A stretch of DNA of 64,000 nt, from assembly GCA_030686995.1 (NCBI GenBank), contig CM060680.1, forward strand, positions 83,726,259-83,790,258. The letters are read 5' to 3'. Numbering within the stretch: position 1 is the stretch's first letter; every line of letters begins with the position of its first letter. This document shows positions 35,072-51,071 of the stretch, in pieces. Source of the stretch: Artemisia argyi. Its lineage: Eukaryota > Streptophyta > Magnoliopsida > Asterales > Asteraceae. The notes under the pieces are model-generated. The model was not told the DNA's origin. It saw only the letters and a list, made by a program, of their open reading frames with translations, and searched no databases. The position numbers and the translations under genes were made by a program.

Positions 35072-37338
35072 ATAAGCTGAGACAACCATACCTCAGGAAC
35101 AAATAAGCTTTCTAGATCTAACAGGACAACAAAGATAAGCTTGAAATAACCTAATAAGCAATCCTAAGCTGAAACTAAACAAGCTAAAAGGCACAATATT
35201 GGGGAACCAAAATAAGCTATCAGATAAGCATACAACTGAAAGACAAGCATAAGCATAGAAACATGTCCTAGTGAGGTTTTCAAAACAACAAAAAACACAG
35301 ATTAAGGGTCACTAATTAGCAATCTACAAGCATAAGGAAAATGGCTTAAGGCCAAACTAACTGATGCAGGGCAAAAGTAGTCAAAATGGGTCACTTTAGG
35401 GGTGATTTTCACCAAACAAATGAGTTTGAAGATCAAATTTTTCTGTTGAATCAGATGCACAAGCCATCAAGGAATACAAATTGACAATTTTCACCTAATT
35501 CCAAACTAATTTGAATCCTACAAATGGTTAAGAAATCTGTCCCATTTCAGCTTATGAATAATTTGACTTTTTGAGAATCTTGAAACAAGTTGACTTTTTT
35601 GAATTTCTAATGAACCTATATGACTGAATTTGTTGTAATAATCTAATGTAGGACTAAATTAAGCTATCTAGACTAGTTATGCAGCAACTAAAATGATTAT
35701 GCTAAGGAAAATCTCAACAGTGGATAAAATGCAAGGGAGTTAAGCTCAATTTGACTTTTTCCAGAACACCCTACTGATTTTATGGTTTAACTAGCATATA
35801 TGAATCCTACATGTGTTATCTAGAGTGTTTGCAACAACTGAAATTAACCAAAACACAGACAGCTCTAAAATCCAAACACCCCTTTACATACTAACTGATT
35901 TTGCATCTAGTGAGTTTTACCCTGATTGAAACTTATGGAATGCTCCTATTGTAACCATTATACTATATTAACTAAATGAAAGTTGAAATAACAGAGAAAT
36001 AAGCACTTCATTAACTATTGGCTAAAATACTAAAAATGATTAAATTGTGCAATTGTAGGTAACATGAGCTATAATGGGCAATAAATGAGTAGCTAAGCAA
36101 CAAACTAGCATAATAAAACATAATAAGCATAAAGAGCATAAAGGAAAACTAACATGAGCACCAATAAGCAGGAAATGATCAGGTTAAATAAGGAATTCAC
36201 AACAAAGCAATGTTACAGTAACAGGAATCAAGCAAATCTAAACTTTCATTGAATTTTTAGAAAAGATTACAACTGAGATTAAAAGTTTTAACAATACTAG
36301 AAATTACACTAAAACTAATTCTACCCTAAAATTACCTACTGCCTTTCAAGGCTACATTTCCATCTCTATTTATACTAAAAAAAAATTGCAGAGCTAAGGT
36401 TTCTTCACTCTTGTCCTTTTGCTGCTTGTGCTTTTCTTTGATCAATTCCAACCATAAGATTAGTTTGGTATCTTCTCAACCCTTGGATGATTTGGCGCCC
36501 ATTTTGAGATTTGGCTATTAGCCTGTGGGATAACTTGTATTGGGATACAATCTTTGGACTGAGGTGGTTTGTTTGGTAGGGGAGGCAAGTAAGTAGTGGG
36601 GAGGTGATGATGAAGGCCTGGGGTGGTTTGGTAGGGTCACATGTGAGTGGTAATGGAGGTTTGGTGGTTTTGGAGGGGAAAGGGTGGTTTTGACTAGGGT
36701 TGACCAGGGGTAAATAAAAACGGGGTGGGTTTGTATTATTTATTTAGGATTTGGGCTTGAGGGTGGATTGGGCCAAAGGGTAGAAGGTTGGGTTTGGTTT
36801 GTTTGTTGGTTTAAATATAACAAAGGGTCCTTTGGTTAAGTAAATAATTCACAAGGATCAATTTTGTAATTTTCTGAAATGGAGGGACCAAATCTGCCAA
36901 CAATTCCAAGGTTACCCAAGGGACCATTTATGCCACATGCGAATAATAGAAGGACCAAAGTTGCAATTTTCCAAAATTTGAAACCCCAAGGTCTTGTTTT
37001 GCCATTTTTGAAACTTGGGGACCAAAAGTGTAATTTTCTCAAAGTTGTCACCCAAGGACCAAATTTGATAATTTTTAACTTTTAAAAACCTTGGGTTGAC
37101 TTTTATTTTATTTTAAACCTTTAGGGACTAGTTTTGTCAATTTATGAAACTTGAGGGACTGAAACTGCCAATTATGCAAACTTTGTTCATTTTTCATTTG
37201 TTTTAAAACATTTTGCATCTAAAACATATTAAACACAATTCCTGGATTAATTTTTGTATTTTGATGCATTTCTGAGTGTTTTTGAATGTTTTGGCAGTTC
37301 AGATACGATAAAAATGATGAGTATTTACACACTCATCA
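35072..37338 (-). repeat. 3' LTR of the non-autonomous gypsy element, right part
   Basis: Resumes after the second GCACC (35067-35071) and runs to ACTCATCA at 37338. Compared with the right LTR it lacks about 245 bp; the junction lies near 35195. A minus-strand TATAAATA box lies at 36367-36374. Small ORFs in both directions (for example around 36836-37085) overlap each other on opposite strands and are LTR sequence. Confidence 0.9.
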
Positions 37339-38127
37339 ATCCCCCACACTAAACTATTGCTAGTCCCTAGCAATCTTTTGGGAAAAATTAATGGATTTGA
37401 ATCTCTTTACCAAAAGCCATCACTTCTGGAGTAGCCGAATGTATCAGTTCAAGTAAGAACTATGGTCCACTTGATAACCATGTGATTTTGAGCAAACCAC
37501 CAGCTGTCAACGGATTTGATTTGTCTTTACCAAAAGCCGTTTGCTTCTGGACTAGCCAACTCTTGATGGAATAGTCAACATCATGGTGAGCTGATTACCA
37601 ATTATGGTTTTTCCACTGCCTTTACCACAAGCCATAATCTTGCGGGCTAGCCAACTCTTTCACTTTTTAGGATATGGCGAGTTGAGATACCATACAATTT
37701 TGGGCAAATTGTAAGCCGTGAATGGATTTGATATATCTTTACCAAGAGCCGTTTGCTCCTGGATTAGCCAATCCTTTTGTTGTTTAGACATGGCGGACTG
37801 ATAACCACAAAAATTTTGAAACTCAAGTGAATTTTTTTTTTAATTTTTTGCCAAAAACGGGGGTACTAGATGGTAAAATGTGATAAAATTCGCTAGAATT
37901 TCCCCCTACACTTAGAATTGAATATTGTCCTCAATATTCAAAGTCCCGGCTATTATGCCGACTCTTTGAACGTAAAAGGGCAACATTACAAGCTAAATGT
38001 GGAAACACATTTTTTTCACTTTATTGGTAACCACAGTAGGGGTAATTCCCCCACACTTAGGGTGAAAACCCTAAGTACATGCTACTGTTTTTGTTTATCG
38101 AGTCACTAGCTTGACTCGACCCCGAAT
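37339..38127 (-). other. 3' internal region of the outer gypsy element: polypurine tract and fourfold repeat
   Basis: The minus strand reads GTGTGGGGGAT at 37339-37349, a typical plant gypsy polypurine tract abutting the 3' LTR. Four imperfect copies of a roughly 38-bp unit (CTTTACCAAAAGCC...CTAGCCAA) lie at 37402, 37522, 37618 and 37736. A second GTGTGGGGGAA-type motif lies near 38048-38058. Confidence 0.75.
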
Positions 38128-39862
38128 TCATTTGTTCTTGGGGAAGCATGATGTGGAAGAAACAATCTCAATCGGACTTTCATTCAACATGTTTGGACAA
38201 ACATTTGAAGCACGTGAAAGTTCCACACCGATGAGATAAGTACCCGGCCTTAAATAGTATAAACTATAAGCGGTGATGCCGGGGTCAAAGATAATGTCTT
38301 CATTCCCGAAGGAGTGAAGAACAGAAGAAGTCACCTTGTAGGTGAAGAAAAGGAAGAAAACCATGATGAAAATCATGATTTGATATTCTTCCTCGAGAGC
38401 AGGCTCATTAGCCTGAGTTTGGATTTTATCGGTTAAGCTCATTGGTTTGGACAACATATCGGGAGGGAGGGTGGAAAAATTTGTCGTAGAAATACAAACT
38501 CTCATGATTGAGACTCTATCCCCCCGATCATGGTTTTTCTTGTCATCCAAGTAATCACACTCCGGAGGAGTCATGATATGAGTGAGTTCACTGGAGAACT
38601 CATGAAGTATATACGGAGGTGGGACATGTGCGGTACTTTGTGGGCTATGAACATTCACCTTGTCCATTATAGTCTCCATTTCAGACTCATCACTATCAAA
38701 GATAGGATTAACTGAATTTAGAGTAAATTCAGAATCGAATTCAAACAAGGGATTTGTGATAGTCGTATTGAATGTTGTGGAAACAAAGTGGTCAACATCC
38801 TCTTCTAGGTTGACAATCTCGAAACGGGGAAGCGATGCATCAATAAATTCGATGTCTTTAGGATATAAAGAATCGACATCACTATAATCACTGTAAGAAT
38901 CGGAGAAAGTCTTAACAAGATCATTTGGAAAGACAAGAGGAGGAGGTATATCACACACATGATCAAGAATACCCTCGGACTCACTTGGGATTGGGATAAG
39001 GTTCTCAACACTAAACTTTATGAATTCTTCCGATTCCTTTTCAGGAATAGTGTCAAGATGCTCATCCCCCATTATGGGCGAGTCTGTGGAATATTCGGGT
39101 ATGAGCTGAGGGAGTTGAGAAGGACTAGCAAACATGGAATTTTCAATTTCCATTTGTTCTTTTGCTAATAAATCTGTCCCTCTTTTCTCCCTGTGTTTCC
39201 ACAGATGCAGTTTCAACTGAAGTCGAATCGCAAGGTTTCTCAAATACCTTTGGGATTGGAACAAGGTTATCTATTTCCTCAAGAGGATTGACTTTGACTT
39301 CCTTGTCCCCCATTATCAAGATATCTGAAGGTTCCTTAGGGTTTTCTGCTTCAAAGGGTTCATCCTCATCACTTTCATCCTCAAGATAAAATGAGTTAAC
39401 AGGAGGATTTTGTCTCCTAGGAATCAGATCCTTAAGACAGTTTATACTATCTTGAATGTTTTGGTTGAATTGAGTTTGAGCAGTAATCATTTTAGTAATC
39501 AATTCAGCTCTAGCTAACTCGTCTCGAGGAGGTGGTTGAGGGGTTGTGTATTGTGAAGGCTGGTTAAAACCAAATTCATGATTGTTGCAAGGAACCTGTT
39601 CATAGACAAACTGATTCCTCGTTTGACAATTAGAGCTGTAGTGAGGGCCTCCACAATACTGACAACAGTAAAACTGCTGGGTATCATGGTGTGGAAGCTG
39701 ATGGAATGAATCAGTCATGTCATGGTAGGAATAGGGATTCTGGTTATAGACAGACCCGTTTCCTGACTCTACCATGCCATAACCGGGGCAATTACCACCA
39801 TTATAAGAACTACCACACCATTGGCAAACAAGAAGGTGTGGGTGAGACATAGAAAGAATCAA
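38128..39862 (-). pseudogene. Gag-like/accessory ORF of the outer gypsy element, one frameshift
   Basis: Two overlapping frames (39862-39143, 239 aa; 39264-38128, 378 aa) read as one protein broken by a single-base shift near 39180. The N-terminal part has paired Cys clusters (CQWCGSSYNGGNC, CCQYCGGPHYSSNC) like degenerate zinc knuckles, then a Pro/Gln-rich linker and an acidic Ser-rich middle (SVENLIPIPSESEGI). Near the C terminus is a hydrophobic stretch, IMIFIMVFFLFFTYKVTSS, that could span a membrane, followed by GNEDIIFDPGI and LNESPIEI. I recall similar proteins in Asteraceae retroelements; this was not searched. No protease or polymerase is present. The function is unknown; the C-terminal membrane segment could be envelope-like, but nothing else supports that. 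Confidence 0.7.
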
Positions 39863-40139
39863 AAGGTTTGGGAGGGTAAGGAATGAAGAATCAAAAAGGT
39901 GGGAGGGTAAAGATGAATATTTTTGGATTTTTGGAAAGACATTTTATAAAAATAAGAAAGAAAATCTTTTTGGGTTTTTTTGTGTTCATTAAAAACTGAT
40001 TTAAAATGTTTTCGGGAACCGTTTTTATGAAAATATACACAAGGATGGTAAATTTACAAAGAAGTGAATTCCAAAATCACTAATCTTCAAAACCAGTTTA
40101 GAATACGCGCACAACCTCCCCGGCAGCGGCGCCAAAATT
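39863..40139 (-). other. Leader of the outer gypsy element with primer binding site
   Basis: A short leader. TGGCGCCGCTGCCGGGGA lies on the minus strand at 40117-40134, identical to the primer site of the inner element. Confidence 0.85.
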
Positions 40140-43100
40140 TGATTGGCTCCAAACGGTCAACCTAATTGACCAGGTGAATGGTCAACAAGGTCAAACAGCC
40201 TAAGAGTCAATCTCTGTGGAATATAGGGTTTCCCCGGGTCGTTATGTCCCGACGAGGTGTGAATTGTTATCAAACGGGTTTGTGATCGGGTGAATTTGGA
40301 CAGGAAAGGGGTTTGAATGATTTGTATGCTTACACTAAGAGATGAGGAATGAAAATAACTTAGAAACACTATATGAACAATTACTGATGATCAGATAACC
40401 TAGAAACGTTAGTTAAACCTAAAAACGCGCGTTTGAATTTAAATTAAACGCGAACGCGCAAAAGAAAAACGTAACCTAAATGGAAAATAAACTAGGGAAT
40501 GGTAAAGAATATTTAAAATAACCTAAAAAACTACGGGAAACATTTCAGGGAAAACGGGGAATCCTAAAACGTAATATAAATTAAAAACGTGACGTTTATT
40601 AAAAATAAACGTCAACGTACAAAATAAAACGTGAAATTTGAGCTACAGATGTCCTACGGGTTTCCAACTAATTTTCTTACGCACTAAATGACAAAAGAAA
40701 ATTTTAGAAAAAAAGAAAATTAAATTTTCAACAAAAATTCTATTTATTACGGATTAAATACTATTTAAACTAAATTAAATTCTAATAAATACTAAAACTA
40801 TTTATAAAAATCTGAATTTTTTTTGAAAATTAACTTATACTAATACTAGCTTAGGAAAAATATTAAGTTGGAAAAAGCTCTGGTCAATAAGCTGTTAAGG
40901 GCTTATTTAGTTTTCAATAGCAAAAGGGAAAAAGTGCTATAAGTATACAAGTGATGCACCTTCCAATAGAACTGGTGCTCCAGAGCTGTTGGAAGGGGTG
41001 TTGTGTTGTGTTGCTTAGATTGCCCAGGTCCCAGGTTCGACTCCCATACACCCCACGTTTTGCTTTTTTTTATTTATTTATTTTTCTTTTACTAAACTGA
41101 ACTTCAACAAAATATAACAAAGCTTTACAAACATAACTTTTCCAAAAGTTACAAATAAGCTCAGTGAGAGCTTATTTGTTGACAGTTTGCAAAATAATCA
41201 ACAAAAAAGAAATTTGAAGCTTGAAAAGCTATGATATAAGCTAATGGTTATTACTAAGGTTAAAATTAAGCTAACAACTATTGATACAAATGCAAATAGA
41301 CTAGAGAAAAGCAAATAAGCAGGTACAGCTTATATTGCTGCACAATAAAAAACAACAAGCTTGGCTGATGTGCACCATAAGCTGAGACAACCATACCTCA
41401 AAAACAAATAAGCTTTCTAGATCTAACAGGACAACAAAGATAAGCTAGAAATAACCTAATAAGCAATCCTAAGCTGAAACTAAACAAGCTAAAGGGCACA
41501 AATAAGCACATCCAAACCCTATGAACTAACAGACCCCAATGGCTGCAACTGTAGGCCACTTTGCAGCCCCCTGTGGGACCCACAAGTCAGAACAAGGGTC
41601 CAAAGTAGAAGTTCATCTAATAAGCTAGATTGGAGAACTTTTCAATAAGCTAAAGAACATGCAATGGGGCCCACAGATAAGCTCTCAAAGAGCTCATACA
41701 GAGGCATGGTTACACTGATTGCTCAGTGTAATTGAGCTTGGTGCGTCAATATTGGGGAACCAAAATAAGCTATCAGATAAGCATACAACTGAAAGACAAG
41801 CATAAGCATAGAAACATGTCCTAGTGAGGTTTTCAAAACAACAAAAAACACAGATTAAGGGTCACTAATTAGCAATCTACAAGCATAAGGAAAATGGCTT
41901 AAGGCCAAACTAATGATGCAGGGCAAAAGTAGTCAAAATGGGTCACTTTAGGGGTGATTTTCACCAAACAAATGAGTTTGAAGATCAAATTTTTCTGTTG
42001 AATCAGATGCACAAGCCATCAAGGAATACAAATTGACAATTTTCACCTAATTCCAAACTAATTTGAATCCTATAAATGGTTAAGAAATCTGTCCCATTTC
42101 AGCTTATGAATAATTTGACTTTTTGAGAATCTTGAAACAAGTTGACTTTTTTGAATTTCTAATGAACCTATATGACTGAATTTGTTGTAATAATCTAATG
42201 TAAGGCTAAATTAAGCTATCTAGACTAGTTATGCAGCAACTAAAATGATTATGCTAAGGAAAATCTCAACAATGGATAAAATGCAAGGGAGTTAAGCTCA
42301 ATTTGACTTTTTCCAGAACACCCTACTGATTTTATGGTTTAACTAGCATATATGAATCCTACATGTGTTGTCTAGAGTGTTTGCAACAACTGAAATTAAC
42401 CAAAACACAGACAGCTCTAAAATCCAAACACCCCTTTACATACTAACTGATTTTGCATCTAGTGAGTTTTACCCTGATTGAAACTTATGGAATGCTCCTA
42501 TTGTAACCATTATACTATATTAACTAAATGAAAGCTGAAATAACAGAGAAATAAGCACTTCATTAACTATTGGCTAAAATACTAGAAATAACTAAATTGT
42601 GCAATTGTAGGTAACATGAGCTATAATGGGCAATAAATGAGTAGCTAAGCAACAAACTAGCATAATAAAACATAATAAGTATAAAGAGCATAAAGGAACA
42701 CTAACATGAGCACCAATAAGCAGGAAATGATCAGGTTAAATAAGCAATTCACAACAAAGCAATGCTACAGTAATAGGAATCAAGCAAATCTAAACTTTCA
42801 TTGAATTTTTAGAAAAGATTACAACTGAGATTAAAAGTTTTAACAATACTAGAAATTACACTAAAACTAATTCTACCCTAAAATTACCTACTGCCTTTCA
42901 AGGCTACATTTCCATCTCTATTTATACTAAAAAAAATAAAATTGCAGAGCTAGGGTTTCTTCACTCTTGTCCTTTTGCTGCTTGTGCTTTTCTTTGATCA
43001 ATTCCAACCATAGGATTAGTTTGGTATCTTCTCAACCCTTGGATGATTTGGCGCCCATTTTGAGATTTGGCTATTAGCCTGTGGGATAACTTGTATTGGG

Positions 43101-43894
43101 ATACAATCTTTGGACTGAGGTGGTTTGTTTGGTAGGGGAGGCAAGTAAGTAGTGGGGAGGTGATGATGAAGGCCTGGGGTGGTTTGGCAGGGTCACATGT
43201 GAGTGGTAATGGAGGTTTGGTGGTTTTGGAGGGGAAAGGGTGGTTTTGACTAGGGTTGACCAGGGGTAAATAAAAACGGGGTGGGTTTGTATTATTTATT
43301 TAGGATTTGGGCTTGAGGGTGGATTGGGCCAAAGGGTAGAAGGTTAGGTTTGGTTTGTTTGTTGGTATAAATATAACAAAGGGTCCTTTGGTTAAGTAAA
43401 TAATTCACAAGGATCAATTTTGTAATTTTCTGAAATGGAGGGACCAAATCTGCCAACTATTCCAAGGTTACCCAAGGGACCATTTATGCCACATGAGAAT
43501 AATAGAAGGACCAAAGTTGCAATTTTCCAAAATTTGAAACCCCAAGGACTTGTTTTGCCATTTTTGAAACTTGGGGACCAAAAGTGTAATTTTCTCAAAG
43601 TTGTCACCCAAGGACCAAATTTGATAATTTTTGACTTTTAAAAACCTTAGGTTGACTTTTCTTTTATTTTAAACCTTCAGGGACTAGTTTTGTCAATTTA
43701 TGAAACTTGAGGGATTGAAACTGCCAATTATGCAAACTTTGTTCGTTTTTCATTTGTTTTAAAACATTTTGCATCTAAAACATATAAAACACAATTCCTG
43801 GAATAATTTCTGTATTTTGATGCATTTCTGAGTGTTTTTGGATATTTTGGCAGTTCGGATACGATAAAAATGATGAGTATTTACACACTCATCA
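40140..43894 (-). repeat. 5' LTR of the outer gypsy element, uninterrupted
   Basis: TGATTGGCTCC...ACTCATCA, 3755 bp. This intact copy defines the limits of the interrupted left LTR. It carries the tRNA-like module (40971-41055, B box GGTTCGACTCC), the hairpin at 41153-41177, a minus-strand TATAAATA box at 42919-42926 and the terminal hairpin at 43871-43894. ORFs at 43392-43641 overlap on opposite strands and are not genes. Confidence 0.93.
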
Positions 43895-43899
43895 TAACT

Positions 43900-44536
43900 C
43901 AACGTTGAGAATCCATAATCTCATAACTCGTGACTTTCCATGACTCGACGTATTCAACTAACACCTTGGTGCAAAAGTTAAGTGCTTTGCCTTGATTGTA
44001 AAGCATATCCCATGCGGGAAAGGATGAGTTTACGCAAAGTGACCTTTGACTTAGTTCGACCAATAAGGGAGTAAACCCGTTACGTGATTAGAGAAGACGT
44101 AAGCACGGGATTTGAGCATATAAATACTTTCACTTGATGTTACGTGAAATATATAAGCTCCCTAGATTTAGAAAATCCTTGGCTAGAGGCGTTTGATAAA
44201 ATATTTGAGTTGGCGTTTTGACAAAAACGAGAGCTTGCAATTTTAAATCCCTCTAAGTCTAAAACCCGTTTCGAGTGTTCCTAATGAAGCACTTATCATA
44301 TTCATACCTGAATTGAAAGATCCACATTTGTCGGGTAAGGGGAAAGCCGACTTTCAAAATTCGTCCCGAACCATACAGTAGCCTGGCGCGTTACCCACGC
44401 GTCGATGCATGGGTGGCGCGCCAGGAACAGATATGGAAGTCGGGGAATTTTGGCTAACATTTGTTATTTTATGTGTTTCTATGGTTTATTTGTTATCATT
44501 AAAACACAAGGAGATCTTGATAATGTTGCCTCAACA
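43900..44536 (-). repeat. 5' LTR of the Copia-type element, distal part
   Basis: Continues the interrupted LTR directly after the TAACT duplication (43895-43899) and matches 10011-10645 of the 3' LTR. It ends at TCAACA and is followed by the GTTTT target duplication. Confidence 0.92.
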
Positions 44537-44541
44537 GTTTT

Positions 44542-45789
44542 GAATCAACAGATCTGAAAATCGAATTTAGGGTTTTCATTTATGTTCCACATAACTATAA
44601 TCAATCAATGATCAATTAGATCAAACAATATATTCAAATGTTTGGAAATTTGATCATAAGCATGAATATGTATTTTGATTCGTGATATAAATTTAGTTTG
44701 TATCCGATATTTGTATAGTTGCCTTTTTAGTTTAATTGGTGTGTTGTACGGTGGGTTATTTTGTTGTAAGTTAGTTGGTTTATGATGTTTTGATCATCTA
44801 AGGGATTATTAGATTTTGAATATTGGATGTGATTATATGTTAAGTCCTTATGTGTATTGATTTGGGTATTAGTTCAGTATTGGATGTGATCATATGATTA
44901 TTATTTAGGTGTACTGATTTGGTGTTTAGATTTAGTATTTTGTAATTTATCATAGTCTGCTACTTGTCCTAATTATATGAGCCTGACCCGAGTGAGTTCT
45001 CGCTCAGTTGGAGGATGGTTGGAGAGAAAACATAGTTCATAACATGGTGTTTTTAGTGTATACGTATCACCTTAAGCAATTTTCTTAAGGTCATATGGTT
45101 TTGTTACTTGTGTACTTCTATGCCGCCACAGATTAATATAATGTTGAGGAGAGTTGTGATACTCTCAAGCATGCTAATCATGTTCACAATATTAAGAATA
45201 AAGCTTTTGCAAGTATATTTGTTGAGGCAACAATATTGCTACATAAGTTTTCCTGTTTGGATTAGTTTATATTTTGGGGTTATTGACTTATTTAGATTTA
45301 GGAAAGTGAATAAGCTCACTGTTTGTTGGCTTAGCAGTTTAGTGTTTCAATAATGATGATTGTCTATGAAGTGTAATATGAATATAAGTCTTTTTGTTGT
45401 AGGTCATTAGGATTGTATGGCTTATGTGGAGCTGTAACATGGTGGTTGAAAGCGGCCTGTATCTTGGCAGGGCATCACGATCATGTTCGTGTTTGCAGCC
45501 ATGGCAGGTTCGCAAACCCTTTTATCTGGTTACATCCCTGTCTCCTTTATAATGTTTCCCATAAGGATATGATGATACGTGTTGGCTTATGTGGAGCTGT
45601 AACATGATGGGTGAAAGCGGCATGTATCTTGGCAGGGCATCACGATCATGTTCGTGCTTGCAGCCATGGCAGGTTCGCAAACCCTTTTATCAACAGTCTT
45701 TGTTTGTCAATAATGACATCTGATGTTCCAAGTCTGTTACGCAATATACACTATGCTCGATAAACATGAGAATAAAATTTCAGTGTCAA
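44542..45789. other. Flanking sequence with a spaced 108-bp direct repeat
   Basis: Right flank of the Copia-type insertion. No confident gene. A 108-bp segment (GGCTTATGTGGAGCTGTAAC...) occurs at 45419-45526 and again at 45584-45691 with few differences, starts 165 bp apart. Short ORFs at 45108-45353 and 45413-45607 have no recognisable domain. Confidence 0.6.
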
Positions 45790-45975
45790 TTAATACAAAA
45801 CCTGAAATTTTTTAATCAATTCTTGTAAACTGTTAAGTTTACGACTGGGCCAACGATTAATACCCATAGCTCTACATTGCCTTTTTAAAGAACTTAAACC
45901 AACACCAAGCTTTTTTGCAGCCTGATCGACATCCATGTAAAAGTGCTGGGTGATCATATCCCTGCTGAATTCCAT
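45790..45975 (-). pseudogene. RWP-RK (RKD-like) DNA-binding domain fragment
   Basis: A 61-codon frame containing nearly a whole RWP-RK domain: DQAAKKLGVGLSSLKRQCRA, then GINRWPSRKLNSLQELI. RWP-RK proteins are plant transcription factors; the RKD group acts in egg-cell and embryo identity and the NLP group in nitrate signalling. The short size and lack of NLP regions favour an RKD-like origin. An upstream exon-like piece (46105-46049, MSDKKLHNLFVTAGNIKDL, followed by donor GTAAGG) may belong to it, but the phases do not join cleanly. After LQELIKKFQ a possible donor (CAG|GTTTTG) precedes the stop. Probably a gene fragment moved by a transposon or a dying gene. Confidence 0.6.
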
Positions 45976-46105
45976 GAATATTTAATATGGATTAGTGATA
46001 TGTGCGATTAAAGAAACAACCGAATCAGTGGTCTTATATAAGCCTTACCAAGTCTTTGATATTCCCAGCAGTTACAAAAAGATTGTGTAACTTCTTGTCA
46101 CTCAT

Positions 46106-47079
46106 AAAGCCAATTTAGTCACCCATAAAAACACATAATTAACTATAGAAAAGAAGTTTGATTACTTAATTTGTATGCAGTTCTGTATTTACTGTGATTG
46201 GGGGAAGGGTTGTTTATAAAACAAAATTTTTTATCAAGGAATTATTGAAAAGTATGGTTTGTTACCTGGTGATGTGCGACAGATCAATATCTATGTTAGG
46301 TTAGATGCCTGAAATTCAAATTCCATATTCAACTGTTTGGACAACTGTTGTTCAGGTTGATGTTATTGACGATGTGTCGAATTTAATGTTGCTCACGCAC
46401 TTATTTGTTAAGAGTGTTTATGTTATAAGAATTAGATAAGTATATCAAATAGTTGTATGGCATTTCATTTGTTCAAAAAGTCAGTCTACTTTAAGAATTT
46501 AGAAATATTCAAGCTAACTAATATGCAATAGTTGTCTTGTATTCCACAGGCCCAAAGAGTCTTATTTCAGTTTATTTTAAAATATTGGTAAGTTCAAAGG
46601 TAAGTATTATGCAATATTAGCTGGTATTCCATTGGTAAAAAGAATCTTTAGATCAGGCTATTTTTAAGACATTTATTCTGTAACCGGGGTTAATTAGTGT
46701 TTAAAAGTTGGAAGGTTAAAAGCTAAGTAGTATGCATTATTGGCTTATATTTCATTAGTTCAAATATTGATTAATTCAGTCTATTATAAGTAACTGTATG
46801 AAGATCTTAAGTAAATGAAATAAGAGAAAACTATGTGGATTGAATTGATAGAAATGAAATATAGAATGCTAAGATCTTAAGAAAATGAAGTAAGAGAAAA
46901 CTCTTTATATTGAATTGTTTAAAATGAAATTGTTACAATGAAATTAACTATAGAATGCTACTTATACCACTTATACTATTGCCTTTCTTGAACTCTACTT
47001 GATAGGTTAAGCTGATTGAATGTATTGCAACAACATTGCCATGATATATAGTCTTTATAGCCTCATTAAGATGCCATTC
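46106..47079. other. AT-rich sequence without recognised genes
   Basis: No gene seen. Short imperfect direct repeats occur (for example GATCTTAAG.AAATGAA.TAAGAGAAAACT near 46802 and 46870). Confidence 0.5.

Positions 47080-50988
<3,909 letters not shown>

Positions 50989-51067
<79 letters not shown>
50989..51067. repeat. TA microsatellite
   Basis: About 79 bp of TA units at the 5' side of the Helitron, mirroring the tract at its 3' end. Confidence 0.95.

Positions 51068-51071
<4 letters not shown>

Larger units (their letters stand above)
17258..43894 (-). mobile_element. Non-autonomous gypsy-type retrotransposon inserted in the Copia LTR
   Basis: Inserted with a TAACT duplication (17253-17257 and 43895-43899). 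The right, 5' LTR is 40140-43894 (3755 bp). The left, 3' LTR is 17258-18494 plus 35072-37338, split by another element. The internal region (37339-40139) is only 2.8 kb. A tRNA-Asp-type primer site lies at 40117-40134 and a polypurine tract at 37339-37349. The single internal gene has zinc-knuckle-like Cys clusters but no protease or polymerase, so this element depends on a helper. The related element nested inside it has the same primer site and could be of the helper type. Confidence 0.92.
7924..44536 (-). mobile_element. Copia-type gag-only LTR retrotransposon carrying nested insertions
   Basis: The LTRs read on the minus strand as TGTTGAGGCAACATTATC...GGTTCTACA. The left copy is 7924-10645. 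The right copy is 15159-17257, continuing at 43900-44536 after an insertion. GTTTT precedes the element (7919-7923) and follows it (44537-44541), a perfect 5-bp target duplication. The primer site at 15145-15156 is the complement of TGGTATCAGAGC, the initiator-Met tRNA type usual in Copia elements. Between the LTRs there is only a gag-like gene and non-coding sequence, with no protease, integrase or reverse transcriptase, so the element is non-autonomous. Confidence 0.92.

Noticed and set aside
36836..37085. Overlapping ORFs on opposite strands, repeated at 43392-43641
   Set aside because: Mutually antisense frames inside LTR sequence with no domain; they reflect low stop density in a repeated tract.
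37402..37771. CRISPR-like array of spaced repeats
   Set aside because: Plant nuclear context, imperfect repeats and unequal spacers of about 60-80 bp; these are internal repeats of a retrotransposon.
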